This document shows positions 1 to 8,407 of a DNA stretch of 64,000 nucleotides, one piece after another. The notes under the pieces are model-generated. The model was not told where the DNA came from, searched no databases, and worked only from the letters and a program-made list of their open reading frames with translations. This DNA is from Candidatus Gastranaerophilales bacterium (lineage in GTDB: Bacteria > Cyanobacteriota > Vampirovibrionia > Gastranaerophilales > Gastranaerophilaceae), in assembly GCA_944323725.1 (NCBI GenBank), contig CALUTP010000019.1:1-64000 (forward strand). The letters are read 5' to 3'. A program made the translations under genes and the position numbers. Position 1 is the first letter of the stretch, and every line of letters starts with the position of its first letter.

Positions 1-372
1 CCCATTGCGCAAAATTCCCTACTGCTGCCTCCCGTAGGAGTATGGGCCGTGTCTCAGTCCCATTGTGGCTGATCATCCTCTCAAACCAGCTACTGATCGT
101 CGCCTTGGTGGTCCATTACACCGCCAACTAGCTAATCAGATGCAGGCTCATCCTAGAGCACCGGAGTTTTCAAGATAAGCATTTCAGCTTAGCTCATATG
201 GGGTATTAGCAGAAGTTTCCCTCTGTTGTCCCCCTCTCTAGGGCAGATTTCCTACATATTACTCACCCGTCCGCCACTTTCCACTGACCGAAGTCAGCTT
301 CTCGTTCGACTTGCATGTATAAAGCACGCCGCCAGCGTTCGTCCTGAGCCAGGATCAAACTCTCCATTGTCA
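1..372 (-). rRNA. rrs: 16S ribosomal RNA, 5' part only (cut by window edge)
   Basis: The minus strand carries the universal 5' 16S signature (AGAGTTTGATCCTGGCTCAG, complement of 344-363) followed by GACGAACGCTGGCGGCGTGC, and near the window edge CTCCTACGGGAGGCAGCAG (complement of about 21-40). Roughly the first 370 nucleotides of the gene are present; the rest lies to the left of base 1. The mature 5' end is placed by analogy with E. coli, a few bases before AGAGTTTGAT, so it is uncertain by about 5 bases. Confidence 0.97.
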
Positions 373-645
373 GAAAGTTTATGTCCATCGTTAATCTCGC
401 TAAAAGATTAACTGCTCGACTTTATTTTATTGCTAGCTTTCGCTCGCTTTGTCTTGAATCATTTTTAATGAATTAACAAGTATTTGTTTGTTTTCAGCTA
501 TTCTGTTTTCAATGTTCGGCCTCAAGATAACAGCCACCAATCATACGGTAGTTTCTTCAATTTTCGTTTTGCAGAACAAGCTAGATGCTTGGGGCTAAAA
601 AGAAAGAGTCAATCTCTTTCATCAATATCACCTTGAACTGGCGAC
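373..645 (-). other. Transcribed 16S rRNA leader with hairpins
   Basis: This is about 270 nt between the promoter-proximal rrn start point (645) and mature 16S. Read on the minus strand it holds GAAAGAG-ATTGA-CTCTTTC followed by a T run (about 597-621), and GTTAATCT-7 nt-AGATTAAC, a perfect 8-bp stem at 390-412. It also has GCGAGC-GAAA-GCTAGC, a tetraloop hairpin with one mismatch at about 431-448. No ORF here is credible. Leader stems of this kind normally serve rRNA processing and antitermination; the 3' partner strand is outside the window. Confidence 0.6.
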
Positions 646-680
646 ATTTATTATCTTATTACTTAAATTTTAGTTGTCAA
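645..680 (-). promoter_or_regulatory. rrn promoter P1 (closest to 16S)
   Basis: The minus strand reads TTGACA (675-680), a 16-bp spacer, TAAGAT (653-658), 7 bp, then a predicted start at 645. It lies in register with three upstream copies about 100-120 bp apart but lacks their +1 mini-hairpin. Confidence 0.65.
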
Positions 681-744
681 GTTTTTATTTTTAAAATCTT
701 TAAATTTCTTAACTTTTATTTAAGGTCGTTTTGTGCTCATCGCA

Positions 745-780
745 CAAATTTTAGATTATCACCTCAATTTTGTTTGTCAA
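745..780 (-). promoter_or_regulatory. rrn promoter P2
   Basis: The -35 is a perfect TTGACA (775-780). The -10 is weak (TAATCT, 753-758, 16-bp spacer). The predicted start at 745 opens with GTGC-GATGA-GCAC, a small hairpin shared with P3 and P4. The -10 assignment rests on alignment with P3 and P4. Confidence 0.55.
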
Positions 781-848
781 GTCTTTTTTAAATATTTTTT
801 AAATTTCTTACTCAGCTATTTATTTTAAGGTTCACTATGCTTTTCGCA

Positions 849-885
849 CATTTGTAATTGTAAATCGCTCAAAATTTGTTGTCAA
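849..885 (-). promoter_or_regulatory. rrn promoter P3
   Basis: TTGACA (880-885), exactly 17 bp, TACAAT (857-862), 7 bp, predicted +1 at 849. The transcript would begin GTGC-GAAAA-GCAT and then AGTGAACCTTAAA. This is the best sigma-70 match of the tandem set. Confidence 0.8.
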
Positions 886-966
886 GTGGTTTTTTTAAAA
901 CCTGAGAAATTCTTTAAAAATCTTAACTTTGGTCTTTATTTTTTAAGGTTCACTGTGCACTGGGCA

Positions 967-1003
967 CGTCTTTTATTGTATGTAAAAGAAATTTTAAAAT
1001 CAA
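967..1003 (-). promoter_or_regulatory. rrn promoter P4 (most distal)
   Basis: TTGATT (998-1003), 17 bp, TACAAT (975-980), 7 bp, predicted +1 at 967. The start region reads GTGC-CCAGT-GCAC then AGTGAACCTTAAA, the same downstream element as P3. Confidence 0.7.
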
Positions 1004-1174
1004 CCATGCTATTTTATATTTTTTATTATTTTTTTGTAAAACCCTTATATATCAGCAATTTTACCATTTACAAAACTTAATAATCATATTAAGATTGTTC
1101 CTTTTATTATTGATGCTTTTATTTTTAATTTGTTCCTTTTCATTTTCTAATATATATGTATGAAGTTTTAATTT

Positions 1175-1195
1175 TAATAGTAATATATACTATTA
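1175..1195. promoter_or_regulatory. 21-bp palindrome upstream of secreted coiled-coil gene
   Basis: TAATAGTA-ATATA-TACTATTA is a perfect inverted repeat with 8-bp arms, 38 bp before the ATG at 1234. Its position suits an operator. The region between the rrn promoters (ending about 1003) and this site is AT-rich. It also contains a looser inverted repeat, TTTTGTAAA/TTTACAAAA (1032-1040/1067-1075), and a 7-bp hairpin at 1076-1093, with no convincing gene. Confidence 0.4.
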
Positions 1196-1233
1196 TTGAT
1201 TAATTATCGATACTTTAAGAGAGGGGGATTCTC

Positions 1234-1653
1234 ATGAAAAACAATTTTAAAAATTTAATGCTTTCAGTATTTCTTGTCATGGCATGTACTGGCTTAGCTT
1301 TTGCTGATGGCAACGCTTTTACTCCGCTTAACTTTGATGATGTAAGTTACCCTGGTACATCTAAGACGGTTGCAAGCACTACTACTACTCCTGTTGTTAC
1401 TACTAGTTCTAATTCTGGAGGAGAGTTGACTGGTAATAATAAAATGCAAAATGCAATATTACAACTTGATAATGCCCAAGTTGAAGTAAGAAATGAACTA
1501 TTAAATTATAAAGCCAAATATTCTGACGTTGATGCACAATATAAATTAATTAAATCTGAAAGAAGTGCTCTTGCAAAACAGGTTAAGGCTGCTGAAAAAC
1601 GAATTAAACAGATTGATAAGGCTAAGGAAAAAATTAGAAAAAACATGATGTAA
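1234..1653 (+). CDS. Secreted small coiled-coil protein, unknown function
   Basis: A 139-residue protein with a clear Sec signal peptide: MKNNFK, a hydrophobic core, and a probable cleavage near LAFA-DG at residue 25. A Ser/Thr-rich low-complexity stretch (about residues 45-65) follows, then a Lys/Glu-rich helical region to the C-terminus with coiled-coil character. The start is supported by a strong purine-rich ribosome site (GAGAGGGGG) just upstream. It faces away from the rRNA operon and ends at a terminator shared with the lytic transglycosylase gene. I do not recognise the family; an exported, envelope-associated structural protein is an inference. Confidence 0.75.
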   Translation: MKNNFKNLMLSVFLVMACTGLAFADGNAFTPLNFDDVSYPGTSKTVASTTTTPVVTTSSNSGGELTGNNKMQNAILQLDNAQVEVRNELLNYKAKYSDVDAQYKLIKSERSALAKQVKAAEKRIKQIDKAKEKIRKNMM

Positions 1654-1671
1654 CGGCAAATATCAAATTCT

Positions 1672-1706
1672 AAAAAATCCGCTCTACTAGATGCGGATTT
1701 TTTTAT
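1672..1706. terminator. Bidirectional intrinsic terminator
   Basis: AAAAAATCCGC, a 10-nt loop, GCGGATTTTTT. The A and T runs on either side let it serve both the + gene ending at 1653 and the - gene ending at 1719. Confidence 0.85.
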
Positions 1707-1718
1707 GTTTCAAATTAT

Positions 1719-3692
1719 CTACTGATTACCATTATAGATTCGCACATAATTCCAGTAACTTCTGAATACTTTTTTTACATAGTATTTGGTTTCTGGGTAT
1801 GGAATTTGTTCTATGAATTCATCTGTATCATTATAGTATATAGACTTTTTCCAACTATTTACAGATCCTATCCCGCCATTGTAGGCTGCTATTGAAGAAA
1901 CATCCATGCCGGAGAGCATGCTTTTCAAGTATGCATAATAATAATTTCCAAGCATAATATTGTCATTAGGATTAGACAAACTATATTTTTTAATTCCCTT
2001 TTTTACAGCTATTTCGGATGCTGTTGAAGGCATTAGCTGCATTAGACCCAGTGCACCCGACATGCTTTTTGCTGAAGGATTAAAATAACTTTCCTCTCTT
2101 GCTATTGAAAGCATTAGAGGAGGATTATTCCCAACTTTATCCGCATAATTTTTTATATCTTTATAGTAATGAAGAGGATATACAAGACGCCATCTTAAAT
2201 CATACTTATCAGGTTTTACTTTTATCTTTTCCATAGCATCTCTAGCTAGAACTATTGAATGACTATAATCACCTTTTTCATATAATACCCAGCTTTTTAT
2301 AAATCCATCATTACCTGCAAGCTCCTCTAGGATATCGAAATCTCTTAGTTCTAACAATTTATTAACTATTGATGGAGGATTCTTATATGGATATAAAACT
2401 GGTGTTTCTTTTATATAACTTGTAATTATTGGGCCATTAGCATGGTTCATGTGCAAGTATGCTCTATATGCATAATAATTGTCAGGATATTGGGCTATTA
2501 CACTCCTATAAAAACTCATATAATCTTTATAATCATGGGTTTTTTCTGCTAATCTTCCCATCCAGTACATGACCATAGGAGCATATTCAGATTTTTTGAA
2601 TTTATTAAGAAAATCATGCCCTATTTTTTTAGCATTATTTATATCATTATTCCATATTGTTGAAAGAAATATCTGCGACAAGGCATCATCAGCAAAATCA
2701 CTATCTGGAAATGTTAAATATAAATCTTTATAGCATCGAGATTTATATGCAGAAGGAGTATAAGAACACTTTAAATCCCAGATATAATCTTTTCCTTTCG
2801 AATGAGAAATATTATATAAATTTTTTGTCCCCTCATATTTATCTGGTACATGCTTTAAATAAACATCTATCGCTTTATATATATCTTCTTTATCAACATA
2901 TGAGGCATGATCTTTTAACCCCCATTCAGTTATATATTTAATCCTTGCGACATTCCCCATGCCTTCAGAATTTAATACCTCTAATGGCCAAGAATCTGAT
3001 AAATCAACATTTTTTAGCATTTTATCCGCATTGTGATAGTCATTAAAAAGATAATATGATTTTGCCATCAATAAATAATCATCTTTTGAAATTGTTTTAT
3101 CTAAAGTCAACCAGTTGCTTATAACATTCAATGCCAGCCTGCCAGATGGAGCTTTTTTTAAATAATGACGAAAATAATTTTCTACATTATCTTTCTCAGA
3201 CATCGGAAAAATCGCATTCGGAGTCTCGGTATAGCTTTTCATCAAAATCAGCCCAGAATAATACTCCGATGCTATTGCGTAATCTGTGTTAGGATAATGA
3301 GTAATTATTTCATCAAAATACTTTTTCGCTCGTTTCGGATTTTTTTCTAATAAATCTTGAGCTGTTAAATATTTGGCTTTTATGCTAAGAGCATGCTTTG
3401 GATATAACTTAAATAATAAATTATACTGCTTTATTGCAGAATCTGTATCTTCAAGTTTATCTGCACATTCACCTTGATGATAAATTGCTATTGGTTTTAA
3501 TGTAGATAAAAAACTGATTTTTGAAAACAAATAATAAGCATTAGAATAATTTGCTTTCTTCATATCAGAAAGTGCTTCTTTATAAATATCTTTAGTTCTT
3601 GCCGGAGTTTGACAGACAAGAGCACTTATACATACTCCTGCTATTATTAATCCCACCAAGGCTATTGCTACAAAAATCTTCTTCTTATCCAT
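1719..3692 (-). CDS. slt: Soluble lytic murein transglycosylase (Slt-type), membrane-anchored
   Basis: A 657-residue protein with an N-terminal hydrophobic anchor or signal (about residues 7-27). It has a long helical, TPR-like superhelical region and a C-terminal SLT domain from about residue 520. The domain shows REESYFNP (catalytic Glu about 534), GALGLMQLMP and SIAAYNGG, the three hallmark motifs of GH23 lytic transglycosylases, which cleave the MurNAc-GlcNAc bond of peptidoglycan to 1,6-anhydro products. The size matches Slt70. It stands alone on the minus strand. No Shine-Dalgarno precedes the ATG; instead TAGAAT ends exactly 6 bases before it, predicting a leaderless transcript. Confidence 0.9.
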   Translation of the reverse strand: MDKKKIFVAIALVGLIIAGVCISALVCQTPARTKDIYKEALSDMKKANYSNAYYLFSKISFLSTLKPIAIYHQGECADKLEDTDSAIKQYNLLFKLYPKHALSIKAKYLTAQDLLEKNPKRAKKYFDEIITHYPNTDYAIASEYYSGLILMKSYTETPNAIFPMSEKDNVENYFRHYLKKAPSGRLALNVISNWLTLDKTISKDDYLLMAKSYYLFNDYHNADKMLKNVDLSDSWPLEVLNSEGMGNVARIKYITEWGLKDHASYVDKEDIYKAIDVYLKHVPDKYEGTKNLYNISHSKGKDYIWDLKCSYTPSAYKSRCYKDLYLTFPDSDFADDALSQIFLSTIWNNDINNAKKIGHDFLNKFKKSEYAPMVMYWMGRLAEKTHDYKDYMSFYRSVIAQYPDNYYAYRAYLHMNHANGPIITSYIKETPVLYPYKNPPSIVNKLLELRDFDILEELAGNDGFIKSWVLYEKGDYSHSIVLARDAMEKIKVKPDKYDLRWRLVYPLHYYKDIKNYADKVGNNPPLMLSIAREESYFNPSAKSMSGALGLMQLMPSTASEIAVKKGIKKYSLSNPNDNIMLGNYYYAYLKSMLSGMDVSSIAAYNGGIGSVNSWKKSIYYNDTDEFIEQIPYPETKYYVKKVFRSYWNYVRIYNGNQ

Positions 3693-3704
3693 AATTATAT
3701 TCTA
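3693..3704 (-). promoter_or_regulatory. Putative leaderless -10 box of slt
   Basis: On the minus strand TAGAAT-ATAATT-ATG: a 5/6 match to the -10 consensus whose end is 6 bases from the ATG, with no ribosome-binding site. No clear -35 is seen. Confidence 0.45.
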
Positions 3705-3762
3705 TTATAATATCAAATTTATTCCCACGATAAAAATTTTTCAAAAAAAGTTACATTAGCCA

Positions 3763-3771
3763 TGCTATAAT
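3763..3771 (+). promoter_or_regulatory. Extended -10 promoter of the thiE-like gene
   Basis: TGCTATAAT is a perfect extended -10, about 36 bp before the GTG start. The same 9-mer recurs upstream of korD and infA. Confidence 0.65.
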
Positions 3772-3806
3772 TCATTTAACAGAACTAAATATATATTGGA
3801 GACATT

Positions 3807-4460
3807 GTGCAAAATAATTTTAAAAAACAATACAATAAAATCATGCTCGACAACAAAAAAATTTATTTAATAGCCAATCCGGATGATTTCAATAATCAAA
3901 ATAATTTTTTAAATGCAATTGCCTCAGCAATAAAAGGTGGAATTGATATTATCCTTTTAAAATGGGAACTAATTAGTACTAGCGAAATTATCGAGATAGG
4001 TAAAAAAATAAAATTGTTATGTGCTGAATTTAACATAACATTTATTATAAACGAAAGAGCTGATATTGCTTTTATTCTTGAAGCAGACGGTCTACATCTT
4101 AATCAAGATAGTATAGATATTAAGTCTGCTAAAACTATTCTAGGAGATAACTCCATAATAGGGATTTTAGTCAATACCCCTGATCAAGCAATAAAAGCTC
4201 AAAATGAAGGAGCTGATTTCCTAAGCGTACCGATATTTGAGAAATCAAAAAAACAAAATAATAATAACAATAATTTAGAATTTTTAAATTGGATAAGTAA
4301 AAATATAAAAATTCCGTACTTTGCTGTCAGTGGAATAAATCTAAATAACATTGACCTAATTATACAAAATGGCGCAAATAAAATTGGAATAGAAAAAGAA
4401 ATTACAAATACTGAAAATCCTGAGCATGCCACAATTAAGTTTTTGCAAAACTTAAGTTAA
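3807..4460 (+). CDS. ThiE/TenI-like thiamine phosphate synthase family protein
   Basis: A 217-residue protein of the TIM-barrel ThiE/TenI family. Recognisable segments are INERADIAF (usual NDRxDLA, about residue 82), ADGLHLNQD (usual ADGvHlGQ), a GADFLSV strand, and an IPYFAVSGI segment where ThiE has GGI. ThiE joins HMP-PP and thiazole phosphate. Several usual ligands are altered: the QlRxK strand reads ILLKW, G of GGI is S, and an Asn-rich insert sits near residue 150. It may therefore be divergent ThiE or a TenI-type protein. The start is GTG with GGAGA just upstream. No TPP riboswitch and no other thiamine genes are nearby. Confidence 0.7.
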   Translation: MQNNFKKQYNKIMLDNKKIYLIANPDDFNNQNNFLNAIASAIKGGIDIILLKWELISTSEIIEIGKKIKLLCAEFNITFIINERADIAFILEADGLHLNQDSIDIKSAKTILGDNSIIGILVNTPDQAIKAQNEGADFLSVPIFEKSKKQNNNNNNLEFLNWISKNIKIPYFAVSGINLNNIDLIIQNGANKIGIEKEITNTENPEHATIKFLQNLS

Positions 4461-4540
4461 ATTTTTATAATAAATTATACATATACAGTTCTTTTATAAT
4501 ATAATATTTATACATATTAGATTTAATAAGAGGAGTTAAA

Positions 4541-5929
4541 ATGTACGGTATTATTTTAGCCGGTGGTTCAGGAAGCCGACTTTGGCCTTTATCTAGAGAG
4601 TTATATCCAAAACAATTATTAAACTTAAATTCAGACAAAAGTCTTTTGCAGACAACTTTTGAAAGGTTAAAATTTTGCATGCCGTCAGAAAATATTATAA
4701 GCATTACTAATACTAAACATACATCTAATGTTAGAATGCAGCTTAGCGCCCAAGTAGAAAATGCAATTGTTTTAGCAGAACCAGTTTCGAAAAATACAGC
4801 CCCCGCAATTGCTCTTGCGGTAAAATTTATTATGCAAAAATCAAATTCAGATCCAGTAATTTTAGTTGTTCCTTCTGATCATTTAATTGAAGATGTTGAA
4901 AAATTCTCTTCCACTGTCAAAAAAGGTGCCATGCTTGCTGAAGAAGGATATATAGTTACTTTTGGTATTGAACCTACATATCCTGAAACAGGTTATGGAT
5001 ATATTAATACTCTTGAAAAGATTGAAAACGGCTATAAAGTAAAAGAATTTGTTGAAAAACCTGATTTAGAAACAGCACGAAAATATATATCTGCAGGTAC
5101 CTATTTTTGGAACAGCGGGATTTTTATGTTTAAAGCTTCTAGTATGATTGAAGAAATAGAAAAATATGCACCGGATATTGCAAAAATTTCTAGCAATATC
5201 GACTTTAATAAAACGCATGACATTCCATTTATAGAATTTGATAAAATGCCAAATATTTCTATTGATTACGCAATTATGGAAAAATCCGATAAAATTGCAC
5301 TTGTCAAACTTGAAAGTGATTGGAATGATTTAGGTTCTTGGCAATCTATTTATGATGTTAGTCCAAAAGATAAAGATAATAACGTACTTATTGGACATGT
5401 TCTTGATAAGGGTTCTAAAGGGTCATTTGTGTATTCTTCATCAAAGCTCGTTGCAACGATCGGACTTGAAGATACCGTAATTGTAGAAACCGAAGATGCA
5501 ATTTTAGCTTGCAAAAAAAATAGAACTCAAGAAGTTAAACATATTTATGAAACTTTAAAAAAACAAAATGATGATACCCATTTGATTCATAAAACTGTTT
5601 ATAGGCCTTGGGGATTTTATACCGTTATAGCTCAAGGCGATGGATTTCAAACAAAAATAATTCATGTAAACTCAGGACAAAAACTTTCTGTTCAATCACA
5701 CAATCATAGAAGTGAGCACTGGGTTATACTAAATGGCATGGCAAAAGTGATACTTGAAGGGAAAGAACATATTTTATCTCCAGGTCATAGCATTGATATT
5801 CCACTAAAAGCCATTCATTCATTGCAAAATCCATACAAGGATGATTTGGAAATTATTGAAGTCCAAAAAGGAGACCTGCTTCTAGAAGAAGATATCATCC
5901 GCTATGAAGATATTTATGGAAGAGTATAA
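4541..5929 (+). CDS. manC: Mannose-1-phosphate guanylyltransferase / mannose-6-phosphate isomerase
   Basis: A 462-residue bifunctional type II enzyme. The N-terminal nucleotidyltransferase domain has GGSGSRLWPLSR and YPKQLL (GTP + Man-1-P to GDP-mannose) and EKP/NSGIF motifs in the middle. The C-terminal cupin domain has QSHNHRSEHWVILNG, the metal-binding isomerase motif, from about residue 385. The length is normal for ManC/AlgA. GDP-mannose feeds surface polysaccharide or glycoprotein synthesis. The start has a good AGAGGAG site. It is convergent with the DUF3137-like gene, only 6 bp apart. Confidence 0.93.
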   Translation: MYGIILAGGSGSRLWPLSRELYPKQLLNLNSDKSLLQTTFERLKFCMPSENIISITNTKHTSNVRMQLSAQVENAIVLAEPVSKNTAPAIALAVKFIMQKSNSDPVILVVPSDHLIEDVEKFSSTVKKGAMLAEEGYIVTFGIEPTYPETGYGYINTLEKIENGYKVKEFVEKPDLETARKYISAGTYFWNSGIFMFKASSMIEEIEKYAPDIAKISSNIDFNKTHDIPFIEFDKMPNISIDYAIMEKSDKIALVKLESDWNDLGSWQSIYDVSPKDKDNNVLIGHVLDKGSKGSFVYSSSKLVATIGLEDTVIVETEDAILACKKNRTQEVKHIYETLKKQNDDTHLIHKTVYRPWGFYTVIAQGDGFQTKIIHVNSGQKLSVQSHNHRSEHWVILNGMAKVILEGKEHILSPGHSIDIPLKAIHSLQNPYKDDLEIIEVQKGDLLLEEDIIRYEDIYGRV

Positions 5930-5935
5930 GTGTTT

Positions 5936-7072
5936 TTATAATCCTATTTTTTGATTTAATTTCAAGACTTTAATTAATTCTAAAACTGAAAGTATTTCAT
6001 TAAATAATTCCACAAAAGTTTCAGCAGTAGTTTCTTTATTTCTTTCTGCCATAGCAAAAAGATCTTTACCAGCATCTATTGCAATAGTGATTTTTTTATC
6101 TTTAAACGCAGCTCTTATATATTTAGCATTAAAAGCTGTTTTCATATTTTTAAACCGCTCCATAAATGCAGTTGTTAGAACAACTCTTGCTTCTATTTGA
6201 TTATTTGAATATATTTTATACTTCTTAGAAAATTCAATATCTTCTAATTTTACTTCTTCAAACTTTTCATGATTAAATTTTAAACCTCTGCTTGAGACAG
6301 CGTTTTCAAATAAAAATGTATGTCCCTCAAAGTTTTTATTCATATCAAATTCAATAAAAACGCCTCTGAATGGAACATAAGTTATAATTTTATAAACAAT
6401 AAAAAGTAATAAAAAAAGAATTAACACAGGAATCGTCCACAATACTTGGATACAATTTGAAATTACAGATACCATTACAAATATAGCTATAACAAACAAT
6501 AAACTTGCACAACCGCATCCCAAAATGAAAGGCGCCAGCACCAAATAAGAAATTAAATTTTGAAAAGATAATGAAGAATCAAATTCCAAAATTCGAAAAT
6601 TCACATCTTTATACACTCCAGTAATAGAATCATCTATATTCCCAATCAAATAATTATTAATAATATTTAATTGACTTATACTTTTAAAGTATTGAAAATC
6701 TCTACCATTACCACCTTTCGACCATTTAAAATCTCCGAAAATCTTTAAAAAATCATTCATCAAATACTGTTTAGTTTTATTTTCACCAGAAATATCAATA
6801 CAAACAGAAGCGGATTTTACATTTCTATTATGGAAAATTATTAAACCTGTAAATAAAAATGCAAAAACAAAACAACAAATCGCAGGAATTTCAATATTGA
6901 AAAATCCAAAAACCATAATTCCAAAAATAGATAACATTAATAGAAAAAGCAATATTGAATTTACATTTTCATATATTCTTGTATGATTAATTTTATCCAA
7001 ATTATTTTTAACTTTTTTAAAATAAAAATCTTGAAGCTCTTTTTTCATTTGAGCAATACTTTTTTCTTCCAT
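5936..7072 (-). CDS. DUF3137-like membrane protein
   Basis: 378 residues with a charged N-terminal cytoplasmic segment, two adjacent membrane helices (about residues 38-85), then a second hydrophobic pair (about 170-235). The C-terminal soluble part has the layout of DUF3137 proteins: a GVYKDVNFRILEFD strand, a KYKIYSNNQIEARVVLT segment, and TAFMERF. The function of this family is not known. It follows the HExxH gene by 11 bp and is probably cotranscribed with it. Confidence 0.65.
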   Translation of the reverse strand: MEEKSIAQMKKELQDFYFKKVKNNLDKINHTRIYENVNSILLFLLMLSIFGIMVFGFFNIEIPAICCFVFAFLFTGLIIFHNRNVKSASVCIDISGENKTKQYLMNDFLKIFGDFKWSKGGNGRDFQYFKSISQLNIINNYLIGNIDDSITGVYKDVNFRILEFDSSLSFQNLISYLVLAPFILGCGCASLLFVIAIFVMVSVISNCIQVLWTIPVLILFLLLFIVYKIITYVPFRGVFIEFDMNKNFEGHTFLFENAVSSRGLKFNHEKFEEVKLEDIEFSKKYKIYSNNQIEARVVLTTAFMERFKNMKTAFNAKYIRAAFKDKKITIAIDAGKDLFAMAERNKETTAETFVELFNEILSVLELIKVLKLNQKIGL

Positions 7073-7083
7073 AATACCAACTT

Positions 7084-7884
7084 CTAATTAAACCTTTCAA
7101 TTAACTCTTTCAGTTTACCATAATACCCACTATCTAACAAAATTTGAAATTCTTTTGAAACATTTGGAGCAAGAGCGTAAGTCCACTCTTTATCCAAATA
7201 AATCCCCTCGACAAATCTTGCAAACAGCTCAGCCGGCTTTGTATAATATTTTTTCAATTTATTTATTCTTGCGGAAATTCTTTTTTGTTTTCTTTGCAAA
7301 GACCGAAGTCTTATATAAGCTGAAAAAGCCTCCGGCATTTCAGGAAAGTCATGTTCAATATCAGAGATTGAAAGAATTTCAACGGATTTTTTGAAAAACT
7401 TCCTTTCTATAAGCTTTACTCTATCATACTTTAATAAATATCTGGCTTTTGATTTTTTTATGTATTTATCAAATTCTTTAAAATTTTTTGACCTTTGGAA
7501 CTTTGGATAAAAATTTTTAATTATTTTTTCTTGTTTTTTTATTTGGTCACGAACTCTATCTTTATGTTCATATAATTTCACACAAAGAGAATTTTCATCT
7601 ACAAAATTTGTAACCTTTAATAATTCAGTTTCAAAATAGGGCTTATTCTCCTTGAAAAGTTTTTCAAAAGAGCCGCCATTTCGAGGCATATCAGGCTCGA
7701 TGTTATAATGAATATAATGTGCAAATTCATGCAATAGAGTTGGAATAACTCTATGTTGAGGAATATTTTTGGAAATATCAATCCTATTTTTAAGGAAAAA
7801 CCCTTGATGTCCTCGAGCTTTAGTTTTAGTATTGACATCTATGCCAAGATTTCTTAAATATTTTATTAACTCTACAGAATCCAT
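7084..7884 (-). CDS. Putative zinc-dependent peptidase-like protein (HExxH)
   Basis: 266 residues. Near residue 51 is TLLHEFAHYIHY, an HExxH motif inside a hydrophobic helix, as in zincin peptidases and ImmA/IrrE-like proteins. The rest is Lys-rich and helical, with a KPAELFARFVEGIY segment near residue 215 whose Glu could be a third metal ligand (inference). There is no signal peptide, so it is likely cytosolic. It is first in a two-gene unit with the DUF3137-like membrane protein. The ATG has no Shine-Dalgarno; a perfect TATAAT ends 6 bases upstream. Confidence 0.65.
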   Translation of the reverse strand: MDSVELIKYLRNLGIDVNTKTKARGHQGFFLKNRIDISKNIPQHRVIPTLLHEFAHYIHYNIEPDMPRNGGSFEKLFKENKPYFETELLKVTNFVDENSLCVKLYEHKDRVRDQIKKQEKIIKNFYPKFQRSKNFKEFDKYIKKSKARYLLKYDRVKLIERKFFKKSVEILSISDIEHDFPEMPEAFSAYIRLRSLQRKQKRISARINKLKKYYTKPAELFARFVEGIYLDKEWTYALAPNVSKEFQILLDSGYYGKLKELIERFN

Positions 7885-7896
7885 AAATACATTATA
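7885..7896 (-). promoter_or_regulatory. Putative leaderless -10 box of the HExxH gene
   Basis: On the minus strand TATAAT-GTATTT-ATG: consensus -10, 6 bp, start codon, no ribosome-binding site. Confidence 0.55.
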
Positions 7897-7991
7897 TTAT
7901 AAAATATCTTAACATTATCCAAAATAGCACTAGAAAAATTTAAACTTTTTATTTTTAATAATTACTATGTTGTTTTTTGCATGGAGATATT

Positions 7992-8396
7992 ATGACAGTA
8001 GAATATAATATTATAAAAAATTTACCAAATAATAAAGTTATTATAGCAGAATCAAAAACAAACACCTCTAAAAATAATAAGCCTAAATACTATTTACTTA
8101 ATGAAAAATATGCTGATTTATTTATTAAGAATAAAAAACATTCTGATATACTTACCAAAACGCAATTGGTACTTTCAATGATAATTGGAGCATCAATTGC
8201 TATACTTGCTGGCATAAATTCAAAAGCACATAAAACAAGAAATACACTTATAGGCATCGGCGCAGGAGCTTTAGTTTATGCTGGAGGAGAATATTTTGAT
8301 AGATGGTACCAAAAAAATATGAATAAAAGAATTTTAAAATTATTTAATGCAAAAGAAATTCAATTTAACGGGGAAATTCTAAATAAAAATATTTAG
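7992..8396 (+). CDS. Small membrane protein, unknown
   Basis: 134 residues beginning MTVEYNIIKNL. The frame is open to an upstream TTG at 7977, but the ATG at 7992 has GGAG 5 bases ahead and is preferred. One hydrophobic segment (about residues 59-76) is followed by a Gly-rich stretch (GIGAGALVYAGGEYF), suggesting two short membrane helices. Not recognised. It is convergent with the next gene, 11 bp apart, with no clear terminator between them. Confidence 0.6.
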   Translation: MTVEYNIIKNLPNNKVIIAESKTNTSKNNKPKYYLLNEKYADLFIKNKKHSDILTKTQLVLSMIIGASIAILAGINSKAHKTRNTLIGIGAGALVYAGGEYFDRWYQKNMNKRILKLFNAKEIQFNGEILNKNI

Positions 8397-8407
8397 ATTT
8401 TAAAATT

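Noticed and set aside
226-411. Plus-strand ORF of 61 codons at the left end
   Set aside because: It is antisense to the 5' part of 16S rRNA and its leader; no ribosome site or protein features.
585-1080. Two plus-strand ORFs rich in Phe and Leu
   Set aside because: They overlap the tandem rrn promoters on the other strand and reflect AT-rich composition, not coding bias.
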